Source: an uncultured Formosa sp.
Lineage (GTDB): Bacteria; Bacteroidota; Bacteroidia; Flavobacteriales; Flavobacteriaceae
DNA: 64,000 nt
Assembly (NCBI RefSeq): GCF_947500765.1
Contig: NZ_CANMTH010000002.1
Span: 186,001 to 250,000, forward strand
Direction: 5' to 3'
Shown here: piece after piece, positions 44,104 to 53,480 of the stretch
How the letters are laid out: the number at the start of each line of letters is the position of its first letter
Position numbering within the stretch: position 1 is the first letter of the stretch
Made by a program: the position numbers and the translations under genes
Notes under the pieces: model-generated
What the model was told of the DNA's origin: nothing
Seen by the model: only the letters and a program-made list of their open reading frames with translations
Database searches by the model: none

Positions 44104-44960
44104 CTATTTAGTTAACGTATACGTTGGATTAGATGTATCTGATAAATCTAAAACAACATCGTAAGTGCCTGCTGTAATAGCGATGTTATCTCCGCCATCA
44201 TCTAAAATACCATCTGCGCCAGTGTCTCCGTAATTAATTCCCCAATCGTTATTGGCTCTAAATTTCATTTCACCATCTGTAAGTGTAACGTTATTTAAAT
44301 ACCATACACCATCAGTAGTGTAGTCCATATTCATAACGGTATCTGGTCCGTCCCATCCATTAGGAGTAGCATCACCTACAAGTCCCCAAAGGTTCCCAAT
44401 AGATTCAAGGGAATACGTTAAGTCGTTTAGGTTTAAAGTCACCAGATAGTTTCCTGCTGTTACAGCAATATTATCTCCTCCATCATCTAAACTTCCATCT
44501 GCACCAGTGTCTCCATAATTAAAACTCCAGTCGTTATTTTTTCTGAATTTCATTTCACCACTGGTTAACGTTACAACGGCACGCCATTGGTCTGATGTAG
44601 AATCGTATGTTAACGGTGTATCTGGACCATCCCAACCATTAGGTGTAGCGTCTCCGACAAGTCCCCAAGTATAGGCTTCAATTTTATATGTTAAGGTGCC
44701 TGCATTAAAGGTTACTTTGTAAGTTCCTGCGGTAACAACAATATTATCACCACCTTCTTCTAAAGTACCATCTGCTCCCGTATCACCATAATTTAAATCC
44801 CAACTGTTGTCTTGTCTTATTTTTATTTCACCATCTGTTAATGTTACATAAGCGTTAAAAATATCGGCTTCGCTAGTAGAATAGAATGGCATATCTGGAC
44901 CGTCCCAACCATTTTCTGTAGCACTACCAACAAGTCCCCATACAGAAGATAAATCTAGTG
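44104..44960 (-). repeat. Three in-frame tandem repeats in the susE-like gene
   Basis: Three imperfect copies of about 270-290 bp encoding the WGLVG...NYGDTGADG domain. Copies 2 and 3 are closer to each other (shared WGLVGDATPNGWDGPDT) than to copy 1. Confidence 0.85.
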
Positions 44961-45417
44961 TGTCTGCGTAACCAGTAACCGTAATGTTACTAATGTTAGA
45001 GGTTGCTGCAATCGTGTAAGTTCCCACTATGCTTTCTACTTTAACATCTATTACAGTTTCTGTACCAGATTCAATTTCTAAAGTTTGTAAAATAGTATTT
45101 AATTCTTCAGTTAAAAGGCTGTATTCTAAATCGCTTCCAACATCTTTTTTTACTGCATTTTGGAAGTTATTTCCAGAGATGCCAAAGTAAACCATGTATG
45201 TTGGTATGGCATTGTATCCGTAATCAGGCTCTGTCCAATTTAAACTTAAAGCAGTGTTGCCTTCATTCTCTTTTAGTAGTACAATATCTGATGTAGATGT
45301 TGTAAGTGCTGTTGTCGCTGTGTCGTTTAACACCGTATCGGTGTCGTCTGTAGTACAGCTGTAAAATGCCAGAGTTACTAACATTATACTTAATAATTTT
45401 GAAACTATATTTTTCAT
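44104..45417 (-). CDS. SusE/SusF-like starch-binding outer-membrane lipoprotein
   Basis: A 437-residue lipoprotein (C21 in LAFYSCTTDD). An N-terminal SusE-type Ig-like domain (about 40-150, LSLNWTEPDYGYNAIPTYMV) is followed by three tandem domains of about 90 residues. Each starts WGLVG(D/S)AT.NGWDGPD, contains INYGDTGADG-type loops and ends in a GGDNI..TAGTY strand. Conserved Trp and Lys/Arg-Asn-Asn positions in each fit starch-binding sites like those of SusE/SusF. It lies 17 nt after susD. Confidence 0.9.
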   Translation of the reverse strand: MKNIVSKLLSIMLVTLAFYSCTTDDTDTVLNDTATTALTTSTSDIVLLKENEGNTALSLNWTEPDYGYNAIPTYMVYFGISGNNFQNAVKKDVGSDLEYSLLTEELNTILQTLEIESGTETVIDVKVESIVGTYTIAATSNISNITVTGYADTLDLSSVWGLVGSATENGWDGPDMPFYSTSEADIFNAYVTLTDGEIKIRQDNSWDLNYGDTGADGTLEEGGDNIVVTAGTYKVTFNAGTLTYKIEAYTWGLVGDATPNGWDGPDTPLTYDSTSDQWRAVVTLTSGEMKFRKNNDWSFNYGDTGADGSLDDGGDNIAVTAGNYLVTLNLNDLTYSLESIGNLWGLVGDATPNGWDGPDTVMNMDYTTDGVWYLNNVTLTDGEMKFRANNDWGINYGDTGADGILDDGGDNIAITAGTYDVVLDLSDTSNPTYTLTK

Positions 45418-45434
45418 ATTATAATGTTTTTATA

Positions 45435-47048
45435 TTAGTATCCTGAATTTTGTTCCAAGTTTGGATTAATAGAAATAACGTTAGTAGGTAAAGGGAATAT
45501 TTTTCTATAAGAATCTACTCCGTTACCATCGTTAGAACCTCCTTTAAACGGCCACACATAAGTATCTGTTGTGAATTGGTTAAAACGAACTAAATCTGTT
45601 CTACGTAGACCTTCCCAGTATAACTCTCTTGAACGTTCGTTTAAGATGAAGCTTAAAGATAAGTCAGATATAGAGATGTTTCCAGAGTCATTACCATAAG
45701 CACGAGTTCTTAATTGGTTCACTAAGTTTACTGCCGTGTTTAAATCACCACCACCACCACGAAGAGCAGCTTCAGCATAGTTTAAGTAAATTTCTGCTAA
45801 TCTAATTAAAGGAATATCTGTATCTGCAAATTCTCCTGAGGTATCGTTAGCTTGGCTACCATCACTATTAACATTTGAAAATTTAGTTACAGCATAACCA
45901 TCAGTAAATGTGTTAGATATTGTTGTAATCTCGTATTCTTGTCCGTCTGTGTAAAACATAGCACGGTGATCTGCCCAAGCTGTAGGGTAACCATCGCTGT
46001 CTTTTACAGTAATAGAACTCGCAAATTTATTAACTAATGCTTTTGTGGTTCTAAGACCAGACCAACCTCCGTTAACACCATAAGCAAGAGGATCCATGCT
46101 GCCGCCAATTGCAGCGTGAATTAAGAATGTAGTACCACCGTAAGTTGTAGATTGTACACCGTCAAAATTAGCTGTAAAAATGAACTCGTTTTGAGCACCA
46201 TTGGTATTGTTGTCTGCTAAGAATAATTCATCGTAAGCAGATCCATTTCCATTAACATCGTTGGTGTTTATTGAATATGAAGAATTAATTACTTCGTTAG
46301 AATATGTAATACAATCTGCATATCTGTCTTCACCTATCCAAGTTTCAGCATTTAAATATAAACGAGATAATAATGCCCAAGCTGCAACTTTATCTACACG
46401 GCCATATTCGTTACTATCTGCTAATAGATCTTGAATTTCTAATAATTCTGTTTCAACAAAACTGAATAACTCAGTTCTATCACTTTGTAAAGGCAGTTCT
46501 GTAGACACCACTGTAGTTAAAGGCACATTTGCATATAAATCTATTAAGTTATAGTATGCATATGCTCTTAAAAAACGCGCTTCGGCTATATATGTTTGTG
46601 CTTCGGTACCTGATAATGATGTTGCATTAGCAATAAAAGAGTTGCAAAAAGACACTTCTTGACCTAATCTGTAATACATGGCTTCAGAGAAATCGTTACC
46701 AGAAGACCAACTTAAGTTGTGTAAATCTGGTAGCCCTGGGTCTCCCCAACCAACAACAGCATTATCTGTTGTAAGTTCGTTTAAATTAAAAAGCATACGT
46801 GTGTATTGCGAGAACCCTTCATCAATACCAGAAATATCGGCATCACCTGCAGGGCCTTCTTGTCCGGTTAATGCTAAACTTGCATATAGTTTAGCTAAAG
46901 CACCTTTAGCTTCATCTATGTTAGCAAATACATCTTCTTCTGTAAAGCTATCTGGATCGATAGGGGTTTGGTCTAAATCGTCATGACAAGACACTATAGA
47001 CAACGCTAAAGCGAAACCAACTGTGAATTTATTTATTATATTTTTCAT
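45435..47048 (-). CDS. SusD-like starch-binding lipoprotein
   Basis: A 537-residue classical RagB/SusD protein, lipoprotein cysteine C21 (LSIVSCHDD). Visible family features are the N-terminal TPR-like helices (EAKGALAKLYASLALTGQ), AEARFLRAYAYYNLIDLYAN, IPLIRLAEIYLNYAEAALRG and the C-terminal ILNERSRELYWEGLRRTDLV. It forms the lid of the SusC channel and binds starch oligosaccharides. It lies between susC (12 nt) and the susE-like gene (17 nt). Confidence 0.93.
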   Translation of the reverse strand: MKNIINKFTVGFALALSIVSCHDDLDQTPIDPDSFTEEDVFANIDEAKGALAKLYASLALTGQEGPAGDADISGIDEGFSQYTRMLFNLNELTTDNAVVGWGDPGLPDLHNLSWSSGNDFSEAMYYRLGQEVSFCNSFIANATSLSGTEAQTYIAEARFLRAYAYYNLIDLYANVPLTTVVSTELPLQSDRTELFSFVETELLEIQDLLADSNEYGRVDKVAAWALLSRLYLNAETWIGEDRYADCITYSNEVINSSYSINTNDVNGNGSAYDELFLADNNTNGAQNEFIFTANFDGVQSTTYGGTTFLIHAAIGGSMDPLAYGVNGGWSGLRTTKALVNKFASSITVKDSDGYPTAWADHRAMFYTDGQEYEITTISNTFTDGYAVTKFSNVNSDGSQANDTSGEFADTDIPLIRLAEIYLNYAEAALRGGGGDLNTAVNLVNQLRTRAYGNDSGNISISDLSLSFILNERSRELYWEGLRRTDLVRFNQFTTDTYVWPFKGGSNDGNGVDSYRKIFPLPTNVISINPNLEQNSGY

Positions 47049-47060
47049 GAATTCTTTTTT

Positions 47061-49973
47061 TTAAAAATCAATATTTACACCTAAAACATAGGTTCTTGGT
47101 CTTGGGTAGAAATTGTTGTCAATTCCACCATACACTTCTGGATCTAAACCATCGTAATCTGTTACAGTTAAAACGTTTTGAACAGATCCGTAAAAACGGA
47201 ATGTTGTGTTTTTAATAGCTTCAGTTAGTGTGTAACCAAGCGTAATGTTATCTACTTTAAAGAATGATGCATCTTGAACATAATGGTCGCTTAACAATCC
47301 ATTATCTGTTAAAGATTGAAATCCGGTATCGTAATAATCTGTATGTAAGTTTGTTAATATACCGTTTTCTGTTGCTCTATTTAAAGTTCCTGCTCTTGAA
47401 GCAACATTGTTGTAAATGTAGTTGCCTAGGTTAGCTCTTGTTATTACAGAAAAGTCCCATTTTTTATAACTTAAATTAGTGTTTAATCCCATGGTTATAT
47501 CTGCATACGGATCGTGATCTATGTATTTATCGTCTTCGTTAATAATGTTATCTCCGTTTCGATCTACATAGGCACCTTCAATAGGTTTTCCTGTACTATC
47601 ATAAACTTGCTCGTAAACTAAAAAACTATAAGGTGCTTCTCCTTCTACGTGAGTTTGTACAGTATTTCCTGTACCTCCGCTAATGCCTCCAACAAATTGT
47701 TGGTCAGGAAGGTTTGTAATTTCATTGTCGTTAAAAGCAATGTTGTAACCAATGCTCCACTCAAAATTATCGTTTCTAACAGGAATTACATTTAAGTTAA
47801 ATTCGACTCCTTTATTTTCCATGTCACCAATATTGGCTTCGATTTGATTTCCGAAATTTGTAAAAGGATCTACAAAAGAATCGCTAATTAAGTCTTTCGT
47901 TTTCTTAGAGTATAAATTAATTGATCCTGATATTCTTCGAGAAAATAAAGCGTAGTCTATACCAATGTTAAGTGTTTGTGCAACTTCCCAACGTAAATCT
48001 TCGTTTATAGCTTCTGGTCTGTAGGTTTGATAAAACGTATTTCCAAATTGATAGTTTGCTGTAGATTGACTACCCGTATAACTTGTAATAAATTTGTAAT
48101 CGCCTAAACCATTTACGTTACCAACTTCTCCGTAACCTAATCTTAATTTTAGTTCGTTAAAAGCAGTGTCTTGTAAAAAGTCTTCCTTATTAATGTTCCA
48201 AGCTAAAGCAGCAGAAGGGAAATATCCCCAACGATCGTCTGGATTTAATTTAGAAGAAGCATCTGCTCTTAAACTTGCTGTAAGCAGGTATTTTCCATTT
48301 AGAGTGTAATTAACACGACCAAAATACGATAGTAATACGTTTTTAGATTTATCTATAAATTCGTAGTCTACACCATCTTCTTCATCCTCACTATCATAAT
48401 TAAAATTATTGTATTCAAAAGATTGATAAGAGTAACCTGCTACTGCGGTAAAATCGTTATTATCATTGAATTCTTTTTCGTAAGTTAAATAAGCATCAAA
48501 TAATTTATTTGTAGCTTCTTGAGTATAACTAGTACGTGATCCGTTCCAAGTTTCGTCTGGAGTAGGAATTAAATCAGATGTTACTTTTCGACCATGACTG
48601 TTTTGTTGATCTATACCTATATTAACAGTAGCGGTTAAATCTTCAAAAAAGTGTAGGTTATAATCTACCTTAGCATTTGCTACCAAACGGCGTACTTCAG
48701 ATGTGTCGTCTACCAAGTCCAATAATGCAACTGGATTTGTAGGAGCTAAACTTGGTTTGTTTCCTGTGTTTGGATCAATCCAAGAAAAATATCCACCATA
48801 TTTTGAATCTGCATCATAAATAGGTTGTGTAGGATCGAAATCGATTGAAGAACCGATTGCGTCTTGATTTGCGAAAGTGTTTTCAGTATACATTCCGCGA
48901 GCATTTAAGTCAAATCTTAAGTGATCGTCTAATAAACTAGGTTTCACGTTTAAGGCCGCAGTGGTTCTTGTAAGATTATCATTTTTTAGAATACCATCTT
49001 GATCAGAGTATCCAATAGATGCTCTAACAGGTACGCCAAATGCATTTCCTATAGCGCTAAATGAGTGATCTGCTCCGTAAGCATTACCATAAATTTGATC
49101 TTGCCAATTTGTGTTTTCAGAGCCTAATAAAGCAATATTTTCTGCGGTTCCAGTTTCTGTAATAAGCGTTCTAAATTGGTCTGCAGACATAACATCTACT
49201 TTATTAATAGGAGTCCCTACTGTTGCAGAACTACTTATGTTAAATTTAAAGCCGCTATCTTTTCCTTTTTTAGTTGTAATTAAAATAACACCGTTAGCAG
49301 CACGCGATCCGTAGATTGCAGTTGCAGACGCATCTTTTAATACAACCATACTTTCAATATCGTTAGGATTAATAAAGTTTAATGGGTTTCTAGATCCGCC
49401 AACACTTCCGTTATCAATAGGAAATCCATCAATTACATAAAGCGGGGTGCTTTCTAATGATAAAGATCCTTGTCCTCTAATAATAATGTTTTGTCCTTCT
49501 CCAGGAGCACCACCACTAGAAGTTACAGATACACCGGCAACTTTACCGCTAATTAATTGTTGTGCAGATATAACTGGCCCTTCGTTAAAATCGTCTGAGT
49601 TTATCATATCTACGGCTCCAGTTAAGTCTTCTTTCTTAACACTACCATATCCAATAACAACAACCTCGTCTAAGACTGCGGCGTCTTCTTCAAGTTTAAT
49701 ATTTAATGTTGTTTGTCCAGTAAAGGTTACATCCTGTGATTTGTAACCAATAAAAGTAAATTCTAAAACATCCCCTTCGTTTACAGAGAGGGAGTAGTTT
49801 CCGTCAAAATCTGTTGCTGTCCCAGTAGTTGTTCCTCTAACAATAATATTTACGCCAGGTATGGGTAAATTTGAACTGTTTTCGGATACGGTTCCTGTTA
49901 CGGTTTCTTGCGCCAATAATAAAGATGGTGCAAAAAACAATGCCAGTAATACACTGTTAAAAATTGTTTTCAT
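47061..49973 (-). CDS. SusC-like TonB-dependent maltooligosaccharide transporter
   Basis: A 970-residue outer-membrane transporter. Signal peptide (about 1-21, FFAPSLLLAQ), CarboxypepD_reg-like domain (VTGTVSENSSNLPIPGVNII), plug (ISGKVAGVSVTSSGGAPGEG, IIIRGQGSLS, GSRAANGVILITTKKG) and a beta barrel ending VLGVNIDF. It is the first gene of the minus arm, 231 bp from the divergent LacI gene. Starch or maltodextrin specificity is inferred from the amylases and SusE-like partner. Confidence 0.93.
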   Translation of the reverse strand: MKTIFNSVLLALFFAPSLLLAQETVTGTVSENSSNLPIPGVNIIVRGTTTGTATDFDGNYSLSVNEGDVLEFTFIGYKSQDVTFTGQTTLNIKLEEDAAVLDEVVVIGYGSVKKEDLTGAVDMINSDDFNEGPVISAQQLISGKVAGVSVTSSGGAPGEGQNIIIRGQGSLSLESTPLYVIDGFPIDNGSVGGSRNPLNFINPNDIESMVVLKDASATAIYGSRAANGVILITTKKGKDSGFKFNISSSATVGTPINKVDVMSADQFRTLITETGTAENIALLGSENTNWQDQIYGNAYGADHSFSAIGNAFGVPVRASIGYSDQDGILKNDNLTRTTAALNVKPSLLDDHLRFDLNARGMYTENTFANQDAIGSSIDFDPTQPIYDADSKYGGYFSWIDPNTGNKPSLAPTNPVALLDLVDDTSEVRRLVANAKVDYNLHFFEDLTATVNIGIDQQNSHGRKVTSDLIPTPDETWNGSRTSYTQEATNKLFDAYLTYEKEFNDNNDFTAVAGYSYQSFEYNNFNYDSEDEEDGVDYEFIDKSKNVLLSYFGRVNYTLNGKYLLTASLRADASSKLNPDDRWGYFPSAALAWNINKEDFLQDTAFNELKLRLGYGEVGNVNGLGDYKFITSYTGSQSTANYQFGNTFYQTYRPEAINEDLRWEVAQTLNIGIDYALFSRRISGSINLYSKKTKDLISDSFVDPFTNFGNQIEANIGDMENKGVEFNLNVIPVRNDNFEWSIGYNIAFNDNEITNLPDQQFVGGISGGTGNTVQTHVEGEAPYSFLVYEQVYDSTGKPIEGAYVDRNGDNIINEDDKYIDHDPYADITMGLNTNLSYKKWDFSVITRANLGNYIYNNVASRAGTLNRATENGILTNLHTDYYDTGFQSLTDNGLLSDHYVQDASFFKVDNITLGYTLTEAIKNTTFRFYGSVQNVLTVTDYDGLDPEVYGGIDNNFYPRPRTYVLGVNIDF

Positions 49974-50087
49974 ATAACATGAATTAAATTAAATCTGATT
50001 TAGTTTGTTTGTTCGTACTTTTACTTCTCGAGATTAAAATTATGTAAATTTTATGTTAACTCGAATTCTAATTTTGCGATATCCTTA

Positions 50088-50103
50088 ACGTAAACGTTTT
50101 CGT
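50088..50103. promoter_or_regulatory. Putative LacI-family operator
   Basis: ACG-T-AAACGTTT-T-CGT: a 16-bp palindrome with one mismatched pair and a central CG, the typical LacI/PurR-family operator geometry. It lies between the divergent susC and LacI-type genes, about 115 bp from each start. No second copy was noticed elsewhere in the locus. Confidence 0.6.
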
Positions 50104-50155
50104 GTTAGTAACTTTTTTAGAATTAAGGGCTTATTGGTCTTAATTCTGTGAATTA

Positions 50156-50185
50156 TTGAAAATTGATAGGATTGTAATACCTTTA
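50156..50185 (+). promoter_or_regulatory. Candidate promoter of the LacI-type gene
   Basis: TTG (50156-50158), 19 nt, TACCTTTA (50178-50185), one base off TAnnTTTG. It ends 19 nt before the ATG. A second -7-like TAATTTTG is at 50069-50076, just upstream of the operator. Confidence 0.4.
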
Positions 50186-50204
50186 CAAGTACAAATTCTT
50201 ATTT

Positions 50205-51245
50205 ATGAAAAAGAAAGTAACCTTAAAACAGATTGCTAGAGAACTAGATGTATCTATCGCAACAGTATCTAAAGCTTTGCGAAACAGTAAAGAAATTAGT
50301 GAAGATACACGCGATAAGGTGAAGGCTTTCGCTAAACTTTATCATTACAGACCAAACAATATTGCATTAAGTTTAAAAAACAGAAAAACTAAAACTATAG
50401 GTATTTTAATTCCAGAGATTGTGCATCACTTTTTCTCGAAAGTTATCCAAGGTATTGAAGAGGTTGCTAATAAAAAAGGGTATAATGTTATTATAGGATT
50501 ATCTAATGAGTCTTTTGATAAGGAGGTTATTAACATGGAAATGTTGGCTAACGGAAGTATAGATGGTTTCATCTTATCTATATCTAAAGAAACATTAATG
50601 CAACAAGATTATCATCATTTTAATGAGACTATAAGTCAAGGAATGCCAATCGTGATGTTCGATAGAATTGTAAACGAAATTGCTTGTGATAAAGTTATAG
50701 TAGACGATTTAAGAGGCTCTAAAAAAGCAGTAATAAAGCTAATAGAGAATAAGTGTAAAAATATAGCTATAATAACTACTAAAGACTATGTTAGTGTAGG
50801 AAGACTGCGTACTCAAGGTTATATTGAAGCTCTAAATGAATATGATATTGAAAGCCAATCGGATTTAATTTTAAAGGTAGATGATAAATTGGTTTCCGAA
50901 GATTATATAGATGTTTTAGAGAAAGAGATTATGGATTTATTTTTAAAGAATCCAAACATAGATGGTGTTTTTGCAGTAAATGAATTGTACGCAATAACAG
51001 CTATGAAAGTTGCTAGGAAATTAGGAAAACAAATTCCAGAAGAACTTCAGGTTATTGGTTTTACAGACGGTGTATTATCGCGTCACGCTATGCCAAGTTT
51101 AACTACAGTAAGTCAGCACGGAAAAAAAATAGGAGCTGTAGCAGCCGAATTATTAATTGAAAAATTAGAGAGTGAGGTTGAAGACGAGCAAGTTAAGACA
51201 GTGGTTATTGAAACCGAATTGATAGAGAGGGAGTCTACCAAATAA
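50205..51245 (+). CDS. LacI-family transcriptional regulator of alpha-glucan utilisation
   Basis: A 346-residue regulator. The N-terminal helix-turn-helix is VTLKQIARELDVSIATVSKA (4-23) with the hinge region YHYRPNNIALSLKNRKTKTI. A periplasmic-binding-like sensor domain follows (about 62-340, with VIIGLSNESFDKEVINMEML and TDGVLSRHAMPSLTTVSQHG). Position between the susC arm and the maltose-phosphorylase arm suggests it controls both, with a maltose-type sugar as effector. That role is inference; the family is certain. Confidence 0.93.
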   Translation: MKKKVTLKQIARELDVSIATVSKALRNSKEISEDTRDKVKAFAKLYHYRPNNIALSLKNRKTKTIGILIPEIVHHFFSKVIQGIEEVANKKGYNVIIGLSNESFDKEVINMEMLANGSIDGFILSISKETLMQQDYHHFNETISQGMPIVMFDRIVNEIACDKVIVDDLRGSKKAVIKLIENKCKNIAIITTKDYVSVGRLRTQGYIEALNEYDIESQSDLILKVDDKLVSEDYIDVLEKEIMDLFLKNPNIDGVFAVNELYAITAMKVARKLGKQIPEELQVIGFTDGVLSRHAMPSLTTVSQHGKKIGAVAAELLIEKLESEVEDEQVKTVVIETELIERESTK

Positions 51246-51290
51246 AATTTAACATCACTAATTTAAAATCTTTTGTATCTTAGCACCAAA

Positions 51291-51344
51291 ATCAAAACTT
51301 TTACTTCTCACTAATAAGTTTTGATAAGTTTTTTCGCTTATCAA
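51291..51344 (+). promoter_or_regulatory. Overlapping alternative hairpins before the maltose transporter gene
   Basis: Stem A: ATCAAAACTT (51291-51300) with AAGTTTTGAT (51316-51325), 10 perfect pairs, followed by AAG and six T (51329-51334). This looks like a terminator for the LacI gene. Stem B: TTGATAAG (51321-51328) with CTTATCAA (51337-51344), 8 perfect pairs. The stems share 51321-51325 and cannot form together, the layout of an attenuator. Confidence 0.5.
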
Positions 51345-51365
51345 TGGTATTCATTAAAATATACT

Positions 51366-52751
51366 ATGATGAAAAAGCGTGCCCTCAGTTTCTGGGAAAT
51401 TTGGAACATGAGTTTCGGGTTCTTAGGAATACAATTCGGATTTGCATTACAAGGAGGCTTTATGTCTCGAATATTTCAAACTTTAGGAGCCGACAAGGAA
51501 GCTATTCCAATGTTGTGGATTGCTGCACCTTTAACAGGTTTATTAATTCAACCCATAATTGGTTACATGAGTGATCACACTTGGAACCCACGTTGGGGAA
51601 GACGTAAACCTTATTTCTTAATTGGTGCTGTTTTAAGCTCTATTGCCTTACTACTTGTCCCACACTCACCTGTATTATGGGTGGCTGCTGGTTTTTTATG
51701 GATTTTAGACGCGTCTATTAATGTGTCTATGGAGCCCTTTCGTGCACTTGTAGCCGATAAATTACCCGATTCGCAAAGGTCTTACGGTTTTGTTGTACAA
51801 ACTTTAATTATTGGTATTGGTACTTGGGTCGCTAGTAATTTACCCTGGATGGTGTCTAAGCTAGGAGTTAGCGATGCCGCACCTATGGGAGTTGTTCCTA
51901 TGTCTGTAAAAGTTGCTTTTGCTATAGGTGCCGTAGTTTTTATGGCGAGTATTCTGTATACCGTTTTTACAACTTCCGAATATCCTCCGGAAGACATGGA
52001 AGCTTTCGAAAAAGAGAAGGCTAAAAAGAATCAATTTATTTCAGATATCACAAATAATATCGGAAATATGCCAACAACAATGAAAAAATTAGGACTGATT
52101 CAATTTTTCAGTTGGTTTGCCTTTTTTACCATGTGGAGTTTAGCAAATCCAGCATTAACAGAGCACGTATACCATACGCCAGCACCAATAGAAACTGCAT
52201 ACGATTTTTCAATTCCAGAACAAGCCGCTGCTTTCGATGTAGAAAACACAGCTTTCCAAAAGTCTTCAAATTTAGTAGGGTCTTCAATGGGAGTATACGG
52301 ATTATCGTCAATGGTTTTTGCTTTAGTGCTAGCATTTTATACTTCTAAAAAACGTATCAACCGTAAATATGTACATATGTTTTCATTATTTATGGGAGGT
52401 TTAGGATTTTTATCAATGTATTTTTTCCCTTCACCAGATTTTTTAAAATACTCGTTTATTCTAGTCGGAATAGCTTGGGGTAGTATACTTTCTATGCCTT
52501 ATGCTATGTTATCCAGTGCAGTAGATCCAAATAAAATGGGGGTTATTATGGGAATTTTTAATATGTTTATAGTAATTCCGCAAATTATTGCAGCTATAGG
52601 AGGAATCAATTTTGTGTCCAACCTATTAGGAGACGAAACCATTAATGCCATGTTGGTAGCTGGGTTTAGTTTAATTATAGCAGGACTTTGTAACTTTTTA
52701 ATAACAGATAAAAACGCTATATCATATCAACCAGAATTAGAAAACTCATGA
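51366..52751 (+). CDS. MFS maltose-type transporter (GPH/SLC45-like)
   Basis: A 461-residue inner-membrane protein with about 12 membrane helices. The MFS loop motif GYMSDHTWNPRWGRRKPYFL (about 70-89) and the DASINVSMEPFRALVADKLP segment are typical of the sugar:cation symporter branch found in Bacteroidota maltose loci. It probably carries maltose or short maltodextrins into the cytosol for GH65. The ATG at 51366 (MMKKRALSFW) was preferred over the TTG at 51321, which lies inside the leader hairpins. It overlaps the beta-PGM gene by 4 bp. Confidence 0.88.
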   Translation: MMKKRALSFWEIWNMSFGFLGIQFGFALQGGFMSRIFQTLGADKEAIPMLWIAAPLTGLLIQPIIGYMSDHTWNPRWGRRKPYFLIGAVLSSIALLLVPHSPVLWVAAGFLWILDASINVSMEPFRALVADKLPDSQRSYGFVVQTLIIGIGTWVASNLPWMVSKLGVSDAAPMGVVPMSVKVAFAIGAVVFMASILYTVFTTSEYPPEDMEAFEKEKAKKNQFISDITNNIGNMPTTMKKLGLIQFFSWFAFFTMWSLANPALTEHVYHTPAPIETAYDFSIPEQAAAFDVENTAFQKSSNLVGSSMGVYGLSSMVFALVLAFYTSKKRINRKYVHMFSLFMGGLGFLSMYFFPSPDFLKYSFILVGIAWGSILSMPYAMLSSAVDPNKMGVIMGIFNMFIVIPQIIAAIGGINFVSNLLGDETINAMLVAGFSLIIAGLCNFLITDKNAISYQPELENS

Positions 52752-53404
52752 AAACAAAAGGATTTATATTCGATTTAGACGGTGTTATTGTAGATACTGC
52801 AAAATATCATTTTTTGGCTTGGAAAAATCTAGCCAATAGTTTAGGGTTCGATTTTACCGAAATTCAAAACGAACAATTAAAAGGAGTGAGTCGTGTCGAG
52901 TCGCTTAAAAAAATATTAGCATGGGGAAACACAACCGTTTCCGATGAGAAGTTTCAAGAATTAATGGCTCTAAAAAATACAGAATATTTAGAGTTTATTA
53001 ATAAAATGGACGACTCAGAGATTCTTCCAGATGTACCTCGCGTTCTTGATTATTTAATAGAAATTAAGCAAGGGGTGTCTCTAGGTTCTGCAAGTAAAAA
53101 TGCAAGAACTATACTTGAAAAAGTGCATTTGTTATCAAAATTTAAAACGATAGTCGATGGTAACGACGTTTCTAAAGCAAAACCCGATCCCGAAGTGTTT
53201 TTAAATGCTGCAAAATCATTAAACATAAAACCTGAAGATTGTGTGGTTTTTGAAGATTCTGTTGCAGGTATTCAAGCCGCAAATACTGCCCATATGGTCT
53301 CTATAGGTATTGGTAGTAAAGATGTGTTACATGAAGCCGATTATATTTTTAACGACTTCACTGAGATTTCAACAGAATTTATAAATAAAATAATTAATAA
53401 CTAG
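52748..53404 (+). CDS. pgmB: Beta-phosphoglucomutase
   Basis: A 218-residue HAD-family enzyme that converts beta-glucose-1-phosphate to glucose-6-phosphate. The nucleophile and acid/base are D9 and D11 in FIFDLDGVIVDT. The substrate-specificity segment LKGVSRVESLKKIL, the motif LGSASKNA and the metal-binding FEDSVAGIQAA all fit beta-PGM. It pairs with the GH65 phosphorylase just downstream, which makes its substrate, and is translationally coupled to the transporter. Confidence 0.94.
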   Translation: MKTKGFIFDLDGVIVDTAKYHFLAWKNLANSLGFDFTEIQNEQLKGVSRVESLKKILAWGNTTVSDEKFQELMALKNTEYLEFINKMDDSEILPDVPRVLDYLIEIKQGVSLGSASKNARTILEKVHLLSKFKTIVDGNDVSKAKPDPEVFLNAAKSLNIKPEDCVVFEDSVAGIQAANTAHMVSIGIGSKDVLHEADYIFNDFTEISTEFINKIINN

Positions 53405-53480
53405 AATACATATAAACCGTAATGTAAACTGAATTTCATTTTCGGTATACAAATCACGGTATTCTATTATCTTAAATAAA

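Noticed and set aside
51344..51574. 76-codon plus-strand frame at the start of the transporter gene
   Set aside because: It overlaps the transporter in another frame, with no hydrophobic segments or recognisable motif; the transporter frame is clearly the coding one.
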